Assembly: GCF_030867095.1 (NCBI RefSeq)
Contig: NC_081830.1
Span: 37,944,781 to 38,008,780, forward strand
Length of the DNA stretch: 64,000 nt
Direction of reading: 5' to 3'
From: Alligator mississippiensis
Taxonomy: Eukaryota; Chordata; Crocodylia; Alligatoridae
Made by a program: the position numbers and the translations under genes. The notes below the pieces were generated by a model. That model did not search any database. It saw only the letters and a list, made by a program, of their open reading frames with translations, and was not told the origin of the DNA. This document shows, in pieces, positions 20,201-32,200 of this stretch. The first letter of the stretch is position 1. Each line of letters opens with the position of its first letter.

Positions 20201-23200
20201 AGCAGCGCTGAGGATCTTTCATTATTTCCTTTGGAAATGGCTCCTCTCCCTAGTGCTTCTTGCTGCCAGGATGCCAGGTCATCTTCCCCTGATTTTTTTC
20301 CCCCAGTCTAACCTTCCTCTTGTTCTGATTTCATTACCCCTTGTTCCAATCCCAGCCCTAAAGCAGTGGTTCTCAGTCTTTATAAATGAGGCACCCCTTG
20401 AAAAGCCCAAGGCACCCCCTGCCACCCCTTGGAAAACAGCAGCTCTTAGTTTTCACTTGATTTTTTACTACAGAAAAATACTTGAGCAATTATTTTGTTG
20501 TAAAGAGATGAGAGACCACAACAGGCCAGAATGCTTTTAACACTATCGATTCCTATGTGAAATCTCTAGGTTTATCTTGTGAAACATGTTTACACACTTA
20601 ATAGTGTTAACTTTGTCTGGTACCCAGTGACACTTCTAAAAGGACTTCAAGACACCCTAGTTGAGAATCCCTGAGCTAAAGTTTCCCTTTGAGTACCAGG
20701 AGAACAGGATGGGAAACAGTGGGCATCACAAAAAACTATGCTCTTTAGCTAATGTGCATTACAATAGGCTAATACACATTTTTCTAGTACCTCACAATGG
20801 AGGGCACCTATTCAAGAGTGCAGAGGCTGCTGGATTGAGTCTGCTGGAGCATGGCAATTACCACATTCCAACAGCTCCCCATGTCTTGTATATCTATGTC
20901 CCTGCGCTTAAAAATGGTGGGGGGGGGGCATTTGAACTAAAGCTTGTCAAATGAGCTTTAGTTCAAGCACCCCTGCTGCCTTTTTTAAGTGTGGGGATGC
21001 TGATACATGAAATGCAGCAGCACTTTAATTAGAGTGGCTCTTGGAGCTGCTCTAATTAAAGCACCACCCCCCCCGCCCCACCCCCCAAGCACATGTAAAA
21101 GTTCCCAGAGGTACTAGCTTTAATGAGCATTACCTAAAGCATATTAATGAATGTGTAGATGCATGCAGTGATACAGGGATGTGTGCCAGCCACCAGGGGG
21201 TGAGACCAGGATAGTGGTAGAGAGCCCTAGGACAGCCAAGTGCATTGGGCTCCATTGTCTTCACCCCCTCAATCCCTGAGGTTGGGGTGGAGGGAGGCAG
21301 CAGCAGGTGGTTTAGGCTGGCTGCCAGGGAGGCAGGCAAATGAGTGACAGCAGCAGAAGTTCCCACCTGCCCTAATGTTGCTGAGGCAAGGTTGGCATGA
21401 ATCCCAGTGGGCTCTGTCACAAGGGGCGCAGTGAAGTAGGTACGAGGTGCCTGGAGTCCTGCTGTGATGCGGCAGGGCACGCAGAGGTATGTCAGCGATG
21501 TGGGGTTCCCACAGCATCCAGTAATGAAGGAGATCCTGGGGTTGGCTGGTATGTCAGGAGTAGGGAGCATGAGTGCTGGTGCTGTCCCTTAATGGGGATT
21601 TTGTCCAGCTGGGAGATGCCTAAGGCTGATGCAAGGCATGATTTAATGAAGTCTCTGTTAGTAAAGCTGTGGGCAAACCAAGATGGCAAGCAAACTGCTT
21701 GGTACAGGAAGATTGTGGCTACAAAATAAAGCATCAGGGGGTCAGATCATGGCCAAAGTTGAATTCTCAGCAGATGGCTTGAGTTGGGGCCTATTTTGTC
21801 CAGTCCAGTTCTCCCTTCCCCATTGGAGTGGGAAGAGCAAAGTAGCTTGGGTTACCATATGTCCGGGTTTTCTCAAACATGTCCTCTTTTTGAGTCCTCG
21901 AATCTCCATCGGGCAGTTTTATGAAATAGGAACCAATGTCTGGGGGAGGGCTATTGGAGGCAGGAGCAATGCTGGGGGAAGCTGTCCGAGTGCTGGGGTT
22001 GCAGCAGGGTGGGGGAGGCGCTTGCCCTTCCAGTGGGGAAAGGGGGTGAACAGGGGCCCTTTGAAGGCAGCAGGGACCTCCATGGCTGGGCCAATGTCTG
22101 TGCTCATGTGGGCCGGGTGGCCCCAGGAGAAGCTGCTCGGGGCACTGGGGGCATAGCCAAGCCATCTTGGTGGGGTGCTGGAGCCCCAGCCCAGGGTGAA
22201 AGGTACCACAGGCATCCCCTCTTCCCTTCAGCCTGTGCCATGCCAGACTCACTCTGCCGTTGCCCACACAAATTGGAACTGCCGCGCTCCGGCCTGGTTG
22301 GGATGGGGGCAGCTGGGGGGAGCAGGGGACTACAGGCCGGGAATGAGGGGAGCTGGCAGGGCTGGGGGGAGCAGGGGGCTGGGGGTTGGGAGCGAGGGGC
22401 ACTGGCAGGGCTGGGGGGTGGGAGCAGTGGGTCAGGAGTGCGGAGGCACTGGCAGTGCCGGGGGCAGTGGCTCTGGAGTAAGTGGCACCAGCGGGGGGGG
22501 CAAGGGACTGTGCGTCATAAGTGTGGGGCATTGGCAGTGCCAGGGGGCTGTGAGTTGGGAGTGAGGTGTCCCCCTGACAGGTGTCCTCTTTTTTAGAACT
22601 GGAAATATAGTAACCCTAAGTAGTACAAAAGGTTGGGGTACAGACAGATGAATGAAGTATACAAAGCTGGCTCTCTTACTGCCAGCCAGCTGCTCCTCAG
22701 CAGCTCTTTAATGACTGCTTCTATAGTGCAGGAAATTGAAGCTGAACTGAGGCACTGCCCCAAAATGAAACAAAGCTAAATTGCCATGGTTTCCCTTTCA
22801 TTTACCATAGGCCAGAAGCAGAGACACAAAGCAATTACTGCGGAGTGGTTGATCCATAGTAAGACGCCCCTCCCCATCTTAACCAGATGCAGTTTTTTGT
22901 CTGTTCATGCCCTCAGGTCTGAGGCAACCTCCAAGGGCAGGAAGCAGCTGACTTACATTCTCTCAGCACGTTTCTCATCAGTCAAATGGATTTTCCAATA
23001 TGTCTGTGTTAGTTTTTCCAGGGTTATATTTCTGATTGCCTAGGGGCAGCCACTTCATTTCCTCACACCCAGCAGCAATTCCCTTTGGGAGCACTTGGTC
23101 TCGTGTTTCATACTGCACTCACTGTGAACCTTGCTCAAGATAGTGATCAGCGTCCGAGCTCTTGGTTGTGCTTCGTCTTGGGCAGCATGGAGATGAGAAG

Positions 23201-26200
23201 CACTAGGGAGGGGAGGGCGGTCTGTACAAAACAGGGTTCAAGGAGGGGCAGGTCAAAGTTAGATCTGTGAGGTGACTGGCTGGTGTTGGATGACTTGCAG
23301 GTATTTTTTTTTGGCGGGGGGGGAGGGGGAAGACCAGAGAGATGTATGGCAGCGATGCAATGGCAGGGGTGTGCAAACCAGGAGGGGATACAGTTCTGCA
23401 GCTGGCAGCCTCTGTCAGCTGAACGAAGTCACTGTCCCATGGAAAGTGGTATTTTTAATGCAGATGGTATCTAGGAGAGAGGGGAGGGAGAGAATAGAAA
23501 AGCAGTGCCAGTCTGCCACCTGCTGGCACCTACCAGAAAGCAAGGATAGCCCTGTGCTTGCAAAGTTTTTGGTTGGGGTTTCTAATATGGCTTAAAGGAG
23601 TTACTGTATTTATTTATATACCACGCACATCCAGATAAGATATGCGCCTTGTTTTCTCAACTGAGAATGAGGGAGAAAAGATTGTTCTTGGGAGCAGCAA
23701 ACACCAAGACAAAAAGACAAAGTGTCTGCAGATGGTCCTACTGCTCCACAATTAACATTTGTTGTTTAATTCTTCACATTCATTTTATGAATGTATTTAC
23801 TAAACCCAATAATCACCACATGTGTAACCCCAGCATTGACATGACGTGGTACTTTGTCTCCTCTAGTTGTAGGAACACCTGGGGCTTTACCAGCCACCAC
23901 AGCCTTGCCTTAGAGATAGGGGTCATATAGCTCAGGCAGTAGAAATTTTGGATCCAGCTTGGGGGCACAGCTTGGGGGGGCGGGGCGGGGGAGAGCAAAA
24001 ACTTATGGCTGCTCTGTTAACTCTCTGGCTGCTGGTTGGATGTGGACAATTCCTCCTACAGCAGCAGTGTGTGCAGCAGTAGGGTCCAACCCAGAAGCAG
24101 TTTGAGAGTGTCATTTCAGCACTTACCGGGCTACTTTCCATCCCTCCCCACCAAGCTCCATTTCATTGAGTTAAAGGGACACATTAAAGCTGGTTCTTCC
24201 AGAGGAAATGAACTGCTGGTTAGGACACTAGGCTTGGGGCCTTGGAGATGAGGGTTCAACCCCCAGCTCTGCCACAGACTTCTCTGACTGCAGGCATGCA
24301 CCTTGGCTCCTCACCCTGCCCTCCCATGTTAGGGGAGTGTAAGGTGTCCCTTCAGCATGCGCAGGACCGCTTTCCCTTCCCCTACCCACCAGCCTCCTCC
24401 ATTTCACTTTGTCAGAGGGATGCCCTAAAGCTGCTGCCAGGACAGACTCTGCTTCTGCAGAGTCTACTGCTAAGTTAGTAACAACACCTGTTGCAGGAGC
24501 ATCTGCCAAAGGAAAGGGAAGGACCCTGTATGTGCTGGACGGGGGGGCAATGCAGTGAACCTGAAGGGCTTCTATTGACCACAACCAGCAGCCGGGGTGT
24601 GCTGTGTGCTCACTGTATTGTCCCCTGCCCAGCACATGCAGGGTTAGTTTTCCTCCTACTTTTCCTCCCAGTTCCCCCCCCCCCCCCCCCCACACACCCC
24701 TCCTGTCCCAGAAGCAGGGTATTCAGAGCTTGGCTGTATTTCCTCATTTCACATGTGCACTCCAATTTCCAGCTTCTGATTTTCAGGGGGAAAGGGTGCA
24801 TGCAGTAGGTGAACTTGGTGCAAAGGATGGTCCAATGGTTAGGACCCTTGGCTGAAATTTGGGAGAGCTGGTGAATGTGTTATGGTAACAACAGTGTGGC
24901 CTTTTACTCCATATGCTTAACTTTTTGTCTGCATCAGCTGAGCTGAGTATATCCGATTGTTAGGCCAACATGCAAAAGAATGGTCTGGGGCAGTGGTGCT
25001 GGTACTTCTTCCCAGAACCTACCAGCCTGTGTGCTCCCAGCGCTGTCCTTATTCCCCAGTCCCTCAGAGGGGAGGAACAAACAGACAGTGAGAGGCTGCC
25101 TGTCGTCTTCTCCTTCCCACAAGCAGGCTGTCTGAGCATTACCTCTTGGCACTGCTCAGAGGGGGAAGGCTGTGACCCAGGACTAGGGCTGTGAGTAGCA
25201 GAAGGGTTCCAGCAAACCTGTATGGGGTTTCTTAACAAGCGCCAGTGTCAGGCAAGTCCCTCCTGGTTTGCAGTTTCCTTGTAGGTGTTTCACACCTCTG
25301 TCATTCCACTCTGCTGGTCCATCATAGTGTATCTGCATATGCACTCCAAATGTACAACCCCCCAATTTTGTCACTGCCACCTTACTCTCGTGCTTTGGGG
25401 TCAGGGGAAGCAGCCAGCTGATTGTGTCACCATCTACAGCAGGGGTGGGCAATTATTTCGGGCAGAGGGCAGTTTGCCAGGTTTTGGCAAGTGGTTGAGG
25501 GCCACATGGGTAGCCTCGCCCCTTGACAGGTACCCTGATCCCTGGTCACCATCTTGTGATCAGAAGTCCTGCCCCCTAACCCCTGGCTTCTTCCACCAGA
25601 AGTCCCTCCCCTTGCCTCCAGAAATATGCCTTTTAAAAAGGAGTTTTGCCATCTTAGAACCAGAAAAAATACCTAATTATATTCTAAAAAGTGAACATCT
25701 ACAACATTCATTAACTTGATTTCAAAAAATATTTTTGTCCTGATTTACATGCGTTTGTGTAGTGTACACAGAGGTGATTGCATAGCAGCTTAAAATGAAG
25801 TCTTACTCTTGTATATTGTGCAGGAGTGGAGAGCATGGGGGTGAGTATAGGTTTGTGGGGGGCTGTGTGGGTAGGTGGGGCATGGGGGAGGGCATGGGTG
25901 TGTGTGGCAGGGTAGGTGGGAGTGTGGGTGTGGTAAGGGAGCATGTGGGTGTGTGTGGAAATATGTGGGGTGTGGGTGGGTATGACTTTTGTGGGGGGCT
26001 GTGTGGGGGGAGGGTGGCTGGGTTATGTGAAGGTGTGGGTGTGGGGGCCTGCATGTATGGCAGTGTAAGAGGGGTGTGGGTGCATGTTTATGGTAGGGTG
26101 TGCATGTGGGACTTGTCCTATGAACACCCCCCCCACACACACACACACACATATACACACATACCCCCACACACCCTCCTGGTTCTGGCCCCAGAGTACT

Positions 26201-29200
26201 TGCATAAGCCCCGTGCTCCAGCAGTCCAGCCATGCAGCTGGGAGCCACATGGTGCTGGAGCAGCCAGTGGCCAGCAGGACAGCAGAAAAATGGCATCTAC
26301 AGGTGAGGCAGAGTGGGAGCAAGCGGGCATGCGGGGCCAGTGCCGGTGTCCTGGGGCCAGTGCCAGTGGGGCCCAGAGCAGGGTGGCAGGAGCACAGGAC
26401 TCCTGCCCCACTTCCAGCACAGCCGGTGCCAGACCCTGTGCTCCTGCTGCTCCACTCTGGGCCCCGCTGGTGCTGTCTCCACACTCCCACCCAGCTGCAC
26501 TGCCATGCGCCTGCTCGCTCCCACTCCCTTCCACCTGTAGCTGCCATTTTCCCGCTTTTCTGTTGGCCGCTGGCTGCTACAGCACCACATGGCTCCTGGC
26601 TGCATGGGCGGACTGTGGGACTCAGCAGGAGTCGACCTGGCCCAGCCTGAGGACTGGGGCAATCCCTGCAGTCCTCCCCCGCCTCCATGCCCCCAACTGT
26701 TATCTGAGTTTCCCTCTCCAGCACAGGGAGGTGGGAGCAGCCACAGAGGCCCAGGCCAAAAGGCTCTGCTAAGCACTGAACTTCCAGGTGGGAGGGAGCG
26801 GGGGTGGGAGGCAGCTGGGGGTGGGGCAGGGCTGGGCTGGGGGCCTTGCTTCTGGGCTGCTGATTCCTGTTGGCTCCCCCTGGGTCCTACTGCCCCTGTC
26901 TCCTGTCATCTTTGACAAGCAGGCAGGAGCAGATGAATATTCATTTTCTAATTTTTTTAGGGGCCCCGCGGGCCAGATAGAGTGGGCTGGTGGGCCAGAT
27001 TTGGCCCATGGGACATATTTTGCCTGCCCCAGTCTAAAATGTCTCCATGCACACAGATATAGGAGTACCTCTGCTCCGGTGTACTATGCAAGCTTACCAC
27101 AGGCCCTATTCATGTGTAATACTATGCCTTTGCGTGGGTTATGAACAGCGGGACCTGAACCTGGATCCAAAATTTCTACTGCCTGAGCTATATGACCCCT
27201 ATCTCCAAGGGAAGGCTGTGGTGGCTGGTAAAGCCCCAGGTGTTCCTACCACTAGAGGGGACAGAGTACCACGTCATGTCAATGCTGGGGTTACACTTGT
27301 AGTGATTATTGGCTTTAGTAAATACAGTTATAGTATGAATGTGAAGAATTAAACAACAAATGTTAATTGTGGAGCAGTAGGAACATCTGCAGATGCTTTG
27401 TCTTTAAATAACTAACTAGCTGCTCCCTAACTGACTGTTCCCGAGTCCCAACTCCCTCTGTCTCTTGTTAGGGACCATCTCTAAATTATAACTTCTATTA
27501 GTACAACATGCTCCCCCAGATGGGGGTTTGTCAAGAGTCCCCTGTCAGCTTAAGCTCTGGTAGAGGTCAGCAGTGTGACCTCATATAGGCAGTATCCCTG
27601 ACCTGGCATATCCAGTCCACGTTACCATGGTATGCAGTTCTCAGACCACCCCAAGAGGTAGCTATTATCCTCCTTACACAAGGAGAAGTTAGGATGGGGA
27701 GCTGAGGCATGTCCCTGCAGTCCACAAATTGGGGGGGGCTGGAGTGAACCTTCATCAGAGGCTTGGGGAGGAGGGTGCCAGCACTGACATCTCCCTTGTT
27801 TCTTTCCCGGCAGCTGTGTGAACAAGCAGACGCAGAGTGGATGCTCGCCCCTGTACCTTGCCTGCCAGGAGGGACACCTGCACATTGCCCAGTTCCTGGT
27901 GAAGGACTGTGTGGCCAACGTGCACCTCAGCGCACACGATGGCATGAGTGTGCTGCACGCTGCGGCCTGGGGTGGCCACTACCCCTTGGTGGTCTGGCTG
28001 GTAATCCTGCTATGGGTACTGCTGGGAAGCTGGAACCAGGCAGCACTTCTAAAAGCCCTTCCTGAAGGCTCCCACACATGAACCTTGTCAAGATTGTAGG
28101 CCATTTTTGGAGATACATCTCTTAGCCTAGATATGCATTAGCCTTGCCATGAGTCAGATGGAGCCAGTCAGCTTCCCTGTCCTCACAGGGCTCTTTGAGA
28201 TTCTCCCATGACAGGGCTGAAGGAATGCGCTGTGTATTAGATTACTAGTAGGGAGCCAGGAAAAGCAGTTTGATTGCATTTACCTTGACTGGTGCAACTG
28301 AATGCCAGGAAAAGAGATCCCTTCTCCCTTTTAGAAGGTCAGGAGTGGCTTTTGGGGATAACCTTATCCTCCCTTCAGACTTAGTTTTACCAGGTCTAGT
28401 GTTTTGGTAGACTGTCCAGGGGCACAAGCAGGGTGTTTCTGGAGCCAATATCCTGAGTGTGTGTCGCCACTCTTGTCCTGGGGAATGCTTTACACAAAGC
28501 AGGGAGTTGCTTTCCTGGAAGCTCCTAGGTGCCACAACAATATAAATAATACACGTCTTAAGACTTGTTGCTGCCAGAAGCTGAGTTTGACTTCTGACTC
28601 AGCTTAGTCCCTGAAACAAGATACCATCAGAGCCTCAAGTCAGTGCTGTTTCACTTTTCACCGGGAGCAAGGTGACCTCATAAGCATAAAGTGGTATTGT
28701 ACATTCCCATGCAGTGGTGAGTTTTCCCTGGCTTTAAAAGAAGACCTCAGCAAACTTAAACTAACAGTTCCCTTGAAAACAGCATTCACCCTGAAAATAG
28801 CTTGTCCTGTATAGCTGCTTTTTCCACTGTTGATGTTACCAAACAGCAAATTTGAAACTCAAAACCAATCTCAGAATCTGTTTGTTAATAAAAGCAACTC
28901 ATGGAATCTGGGGACTGCGTGAGGTTGAAGCTGTCATGTTTTACTCCTGGCTACTCTGCCTCTGTGTTATAATAAATTGCCACCCACAAGGCTGTTCTGC
29001 ATTTATCTTAATAGCCTATGCTCCAGGCTGCTCTGCCTGAGATCCTGCAGCTTATTTGGGATGTAGATGTCTCTACTTGGTATTGAGACTCGTGGCCCAA
29101 AATATCCCTAGGAGACTATTCTAAGAAACAGGCCTCTCAGGCAGCTGGATGGCACCACGGCACTATTCAGAGGAGGTAGCAAACCGGTAAGGAGTGCCTC

Positions 29201-32200
29201 AGCTCAGTATTCATCCTGCAACCTTCAAGGCCCCGGTTTGATGTTTCCATGGGGTTTATTGGTCACAGATGTCTAACACAGCATGGGTGAATGGGGTGTC
29301 TTGGCACTGGGGACCTCAGCACTACTGCAGGGAAGAACAGAGAGTGTAGATGTAGATGTCTGCCTTGTCTCCAGCCGCCAACTGCTGCCAGTCCACTGTG
29401 CTTCAAGGAAGGGAATCACTGCTCTGATATGGAGAGACCAGGCTTTGTAGGAGGGGAGGATATAATAGGTCTGTCCCCAGGAAAGTGCCCATCCCAGCAC
29501 CAGCTCTTAACCTACCCCTGTTGTCCTTTTGCAGGTAGCTTTCACAGACATCAACCTCGCTGCACAGGATGAGGAGGGAGCCACTGCCCTGCACTTTGCA
29601 GCCAGGGGAGGTCACGCTGCCATTGTGGACAGGCTCCTCCTGATGGGGGCTGTGATAATGAGGGACCACTGGGGAGGGACCCCCCTGCATGATGCAGCTG
29701 AGAATGGGCAGCTGGAGGTAAGCTGTGTGAGGAGGCAGGGGGAAGGGCTTGCCAAGGGCTCCTGTGCTGTTGGGGCTCTCTTATCCTATGGCATTTTTCT
29801 CCCACCCCTTTTGTCCTGGGACTTCCTGATCACCAGGGCATCTCAAAGGCCTGCCTTGACTACTGGAACTGGTCCTGCTGTGACTGAAACTGATTGCCAG
29901 TTAGTACACATTATCTAAGGCCTTGTCTATGCTCCCCTGCTTCAGGCACCAGAACTCTGGAGGCTGCTTCTGCCACCCAGTCCTGAGAGCTGCAGCTGTG
30001 ACACCAGAGCCGAAGGTGCACCCTGGGAGGGCACATGTGGGTGAAGGGATTGTGACAGCCCTTGAAGGTGCATCAACATGATATGCATGCCACTGTGTGG
30101 CTACCACTAGCAGCAGGAGCTTCCTCAGCTCAATAGCGGTGGCATAATTCTCCCAGCAGGGTTGCTACAGCAAATCCACACCTGATGTTAACTGGAGTCA
30201 TGCTGGCAGGTCTTTGTAGAGTCAACTAGACCTGATACAGATTGGAGCAAACCTCTGCAGAATGTCTCTGTTAGCACTTGCAGCCTTGTGAGCTGATGTG
30301 TTAACTCTTGATCAATTCACTGGAGTTAGAATGAGGCCAAAACTATAGTCTAAGCATCTGAGTGAGAAAAATGCCCATATTTTATTTCCCCCTTATGCAT
30401 AGTTTTCAAACTGGGATAAGATATCAGTGTCCTAATTGAAAACCTTGCCATGTCTTAACATTCTTAAGGTTTTCATGGGTGATGGGGGTGTTTTCCATGT
30501 AGAAATGGAAACTGGGACTTTTCTGAGACCCCCAAAGCTGGAGTCTCCCAAATAAATTTTATCAGATACCTGTCATGTCCCCTGGATGAATGGATGAACA
30601 ACAGCAGAGATGAGGAAGGTGGTAAATCTGCCAGGTGAAGTTTAAATTGAGTAAATTAAGCTGGGAACATGGTGATGCTTTAGTTAAAATATTAAAAAGA
30701 ATGTAAAAACATTAAAAAGAGGCTGAGAGACAACACAAAGTGGGAAGCAGCATTTTTGACCCCAAGCATTAAAATAATGCAGCCCTGCTCCATAAATGGA
30801 AATTTTTAAATATTTTGCCGTACGGTTTTTGAGCCTTTAGGGTTGGGGTTTTCAGACTCTTCTCCACAATTGTGAGGGCAGAAAACTGACTTTTAAACAA
30901 TAGAGGCTATGGTAACTCTCTAGGGCAGCAGTTTTCAACTAGGGGTCCGCAGCCCCCTGAGGGGCTGCAAGCAGGTTTCAGGGAGCCATTCTGGCCCAAC
31001 CCAGCCCCGGGAGGAGCTGCTGCAGCCCGCTGGGGCTGAGGAGAGTGTCGAGGAAGAGGCAGGGTCCTGCAGCCTCCATCTTGCAGATGACACTGTGGGC
31101 GGGCAGGCGAGACTCTGCATTGCTGCTGCTCAGGTGAGTGGGGCCTCAGGAAGAAAAAGATTAAGAACAGCTGGCTGCTCTAGGGCACTCACTGCTTAGC
31201 GCCACGACCCTGTGGCATGTACATCTGACCAGGTCTGCACAAAGGTGGCCACTGTCTCAGCTGAATGCTAAGCTGAAAGAGTTGTAGCTGTGACATTGTT
31301 CTATGCTTACCATTACAGCCTATGCTACAGGCTTGCGGGGAGGACCTTGGGAGATGAGTGTAAGTAGCCAACACCAAACACCTGATCCGCCTTGTTCGGG
31401 GAATTGTGTGCCTCACTCACTCATTTCCCAGTGGCCCTCCTGAACATTTCCCCAGGGCACCCAGGAGCTGTTCAAATAAAAGGAACATCTTGACAAGATT
31501 CGTGGTCAGGATATCCCACTTGAACCTCAGTCTTGGTCTAGCTTCTGTATCTACATATATGGCCATGATTCCTATTCAGTAGGGTTTGCTTGGGCTGTAT
31601 TCCAACCCTGTTGGAAATCGAACTCCTTGCACCCCCTTGTGGCAATTTCTGCTTATTTCAGATGAAGGTCTGGGTAGATGCACAGAGAAGTGTTGGGCAG
31701 CTACAGCAAGGGGATGAAAGACCCTCTGTGATCATGCTGTGTTTTGCTGTTTGTTGACAGTGCTGCTGGAATTTGGTTTCCCATGGCATAGACCCAGGTC
31801 TCCGAGATGAGGATGGTTACACCGCGATGGACCTAGCGGAATACAATGGACACAGACAGTGTGCTCAGTACCTGCAGGAGGTGGAGAAGCTGGTAATAAA
31901 CCATGGTCTTTCACCACTATGACACCATCATCAGGAGTCACTGCTACTTCAGGGTCATTGAAAATGGGCAATGCCAAAATGGTGTTCAGACTCTGAGTGT
32001 CTTGACATGCAGCCTCAGCCCTTCTGAGGAAGGAACGGGTTAGTACAAACTACCCTACTGGTGCCCTCCTCTCTCAAAAGGGCAGCAGCCTTGAAGCAAT
32101 ACAGAACAGAGCTGGGAATGCCACAGTTCTGGGCACTGTGGAGGGGCACTGGGAGGGGTGAAGCAGGGTCCCTGCGCAGGGCCCGGTCACTGCATAGGCT

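Larger units (their letters stand above)
19898..27813 (+). other. ESPNL: ESPNL intron 2 (repeat-dense)
   Basis: A 7.9 kb intron made largely of mobile elements: hAT copies at 20364 and 21848, a hairpin MITE at 20879, an inverted repeat pair (23713/27161), MIR-like SINEs near 24211 and 24825, and a 1.6 kb hAT with a palindromic core at 25440. Between 22620 and 23710 I see nothing I can name. Many long frames in the GC-rich parts are not genes. Confidence 0.6.

Noticed and set aside
19413-20540. 375-codon frame over ESPNL exon 2
   Set aside because: Only 19707-19897 is conserved; the rest is intron read-through, and clear splice sites bound the exon.
21791-22531. 246-codon minus-strand proline-rich frame
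   Set aside because: Produced by the G-rich minisatellite inside a hAT-like element.
23925-23957. tRNA gene in the 245-bp repeat
   Set aside because: An A-box-like word exists but spacing to the B-box-like word is too short and no cloverleaf is evident. At most a tRNA-derived repeat.
25795-26772. 325-codon plus-strand frame and a 233-codon minus-strand frame
   Set aside because: Both run through G/T-rich simple repeats and the palindrome of a hAT-like element. The protein would be low-complexity.
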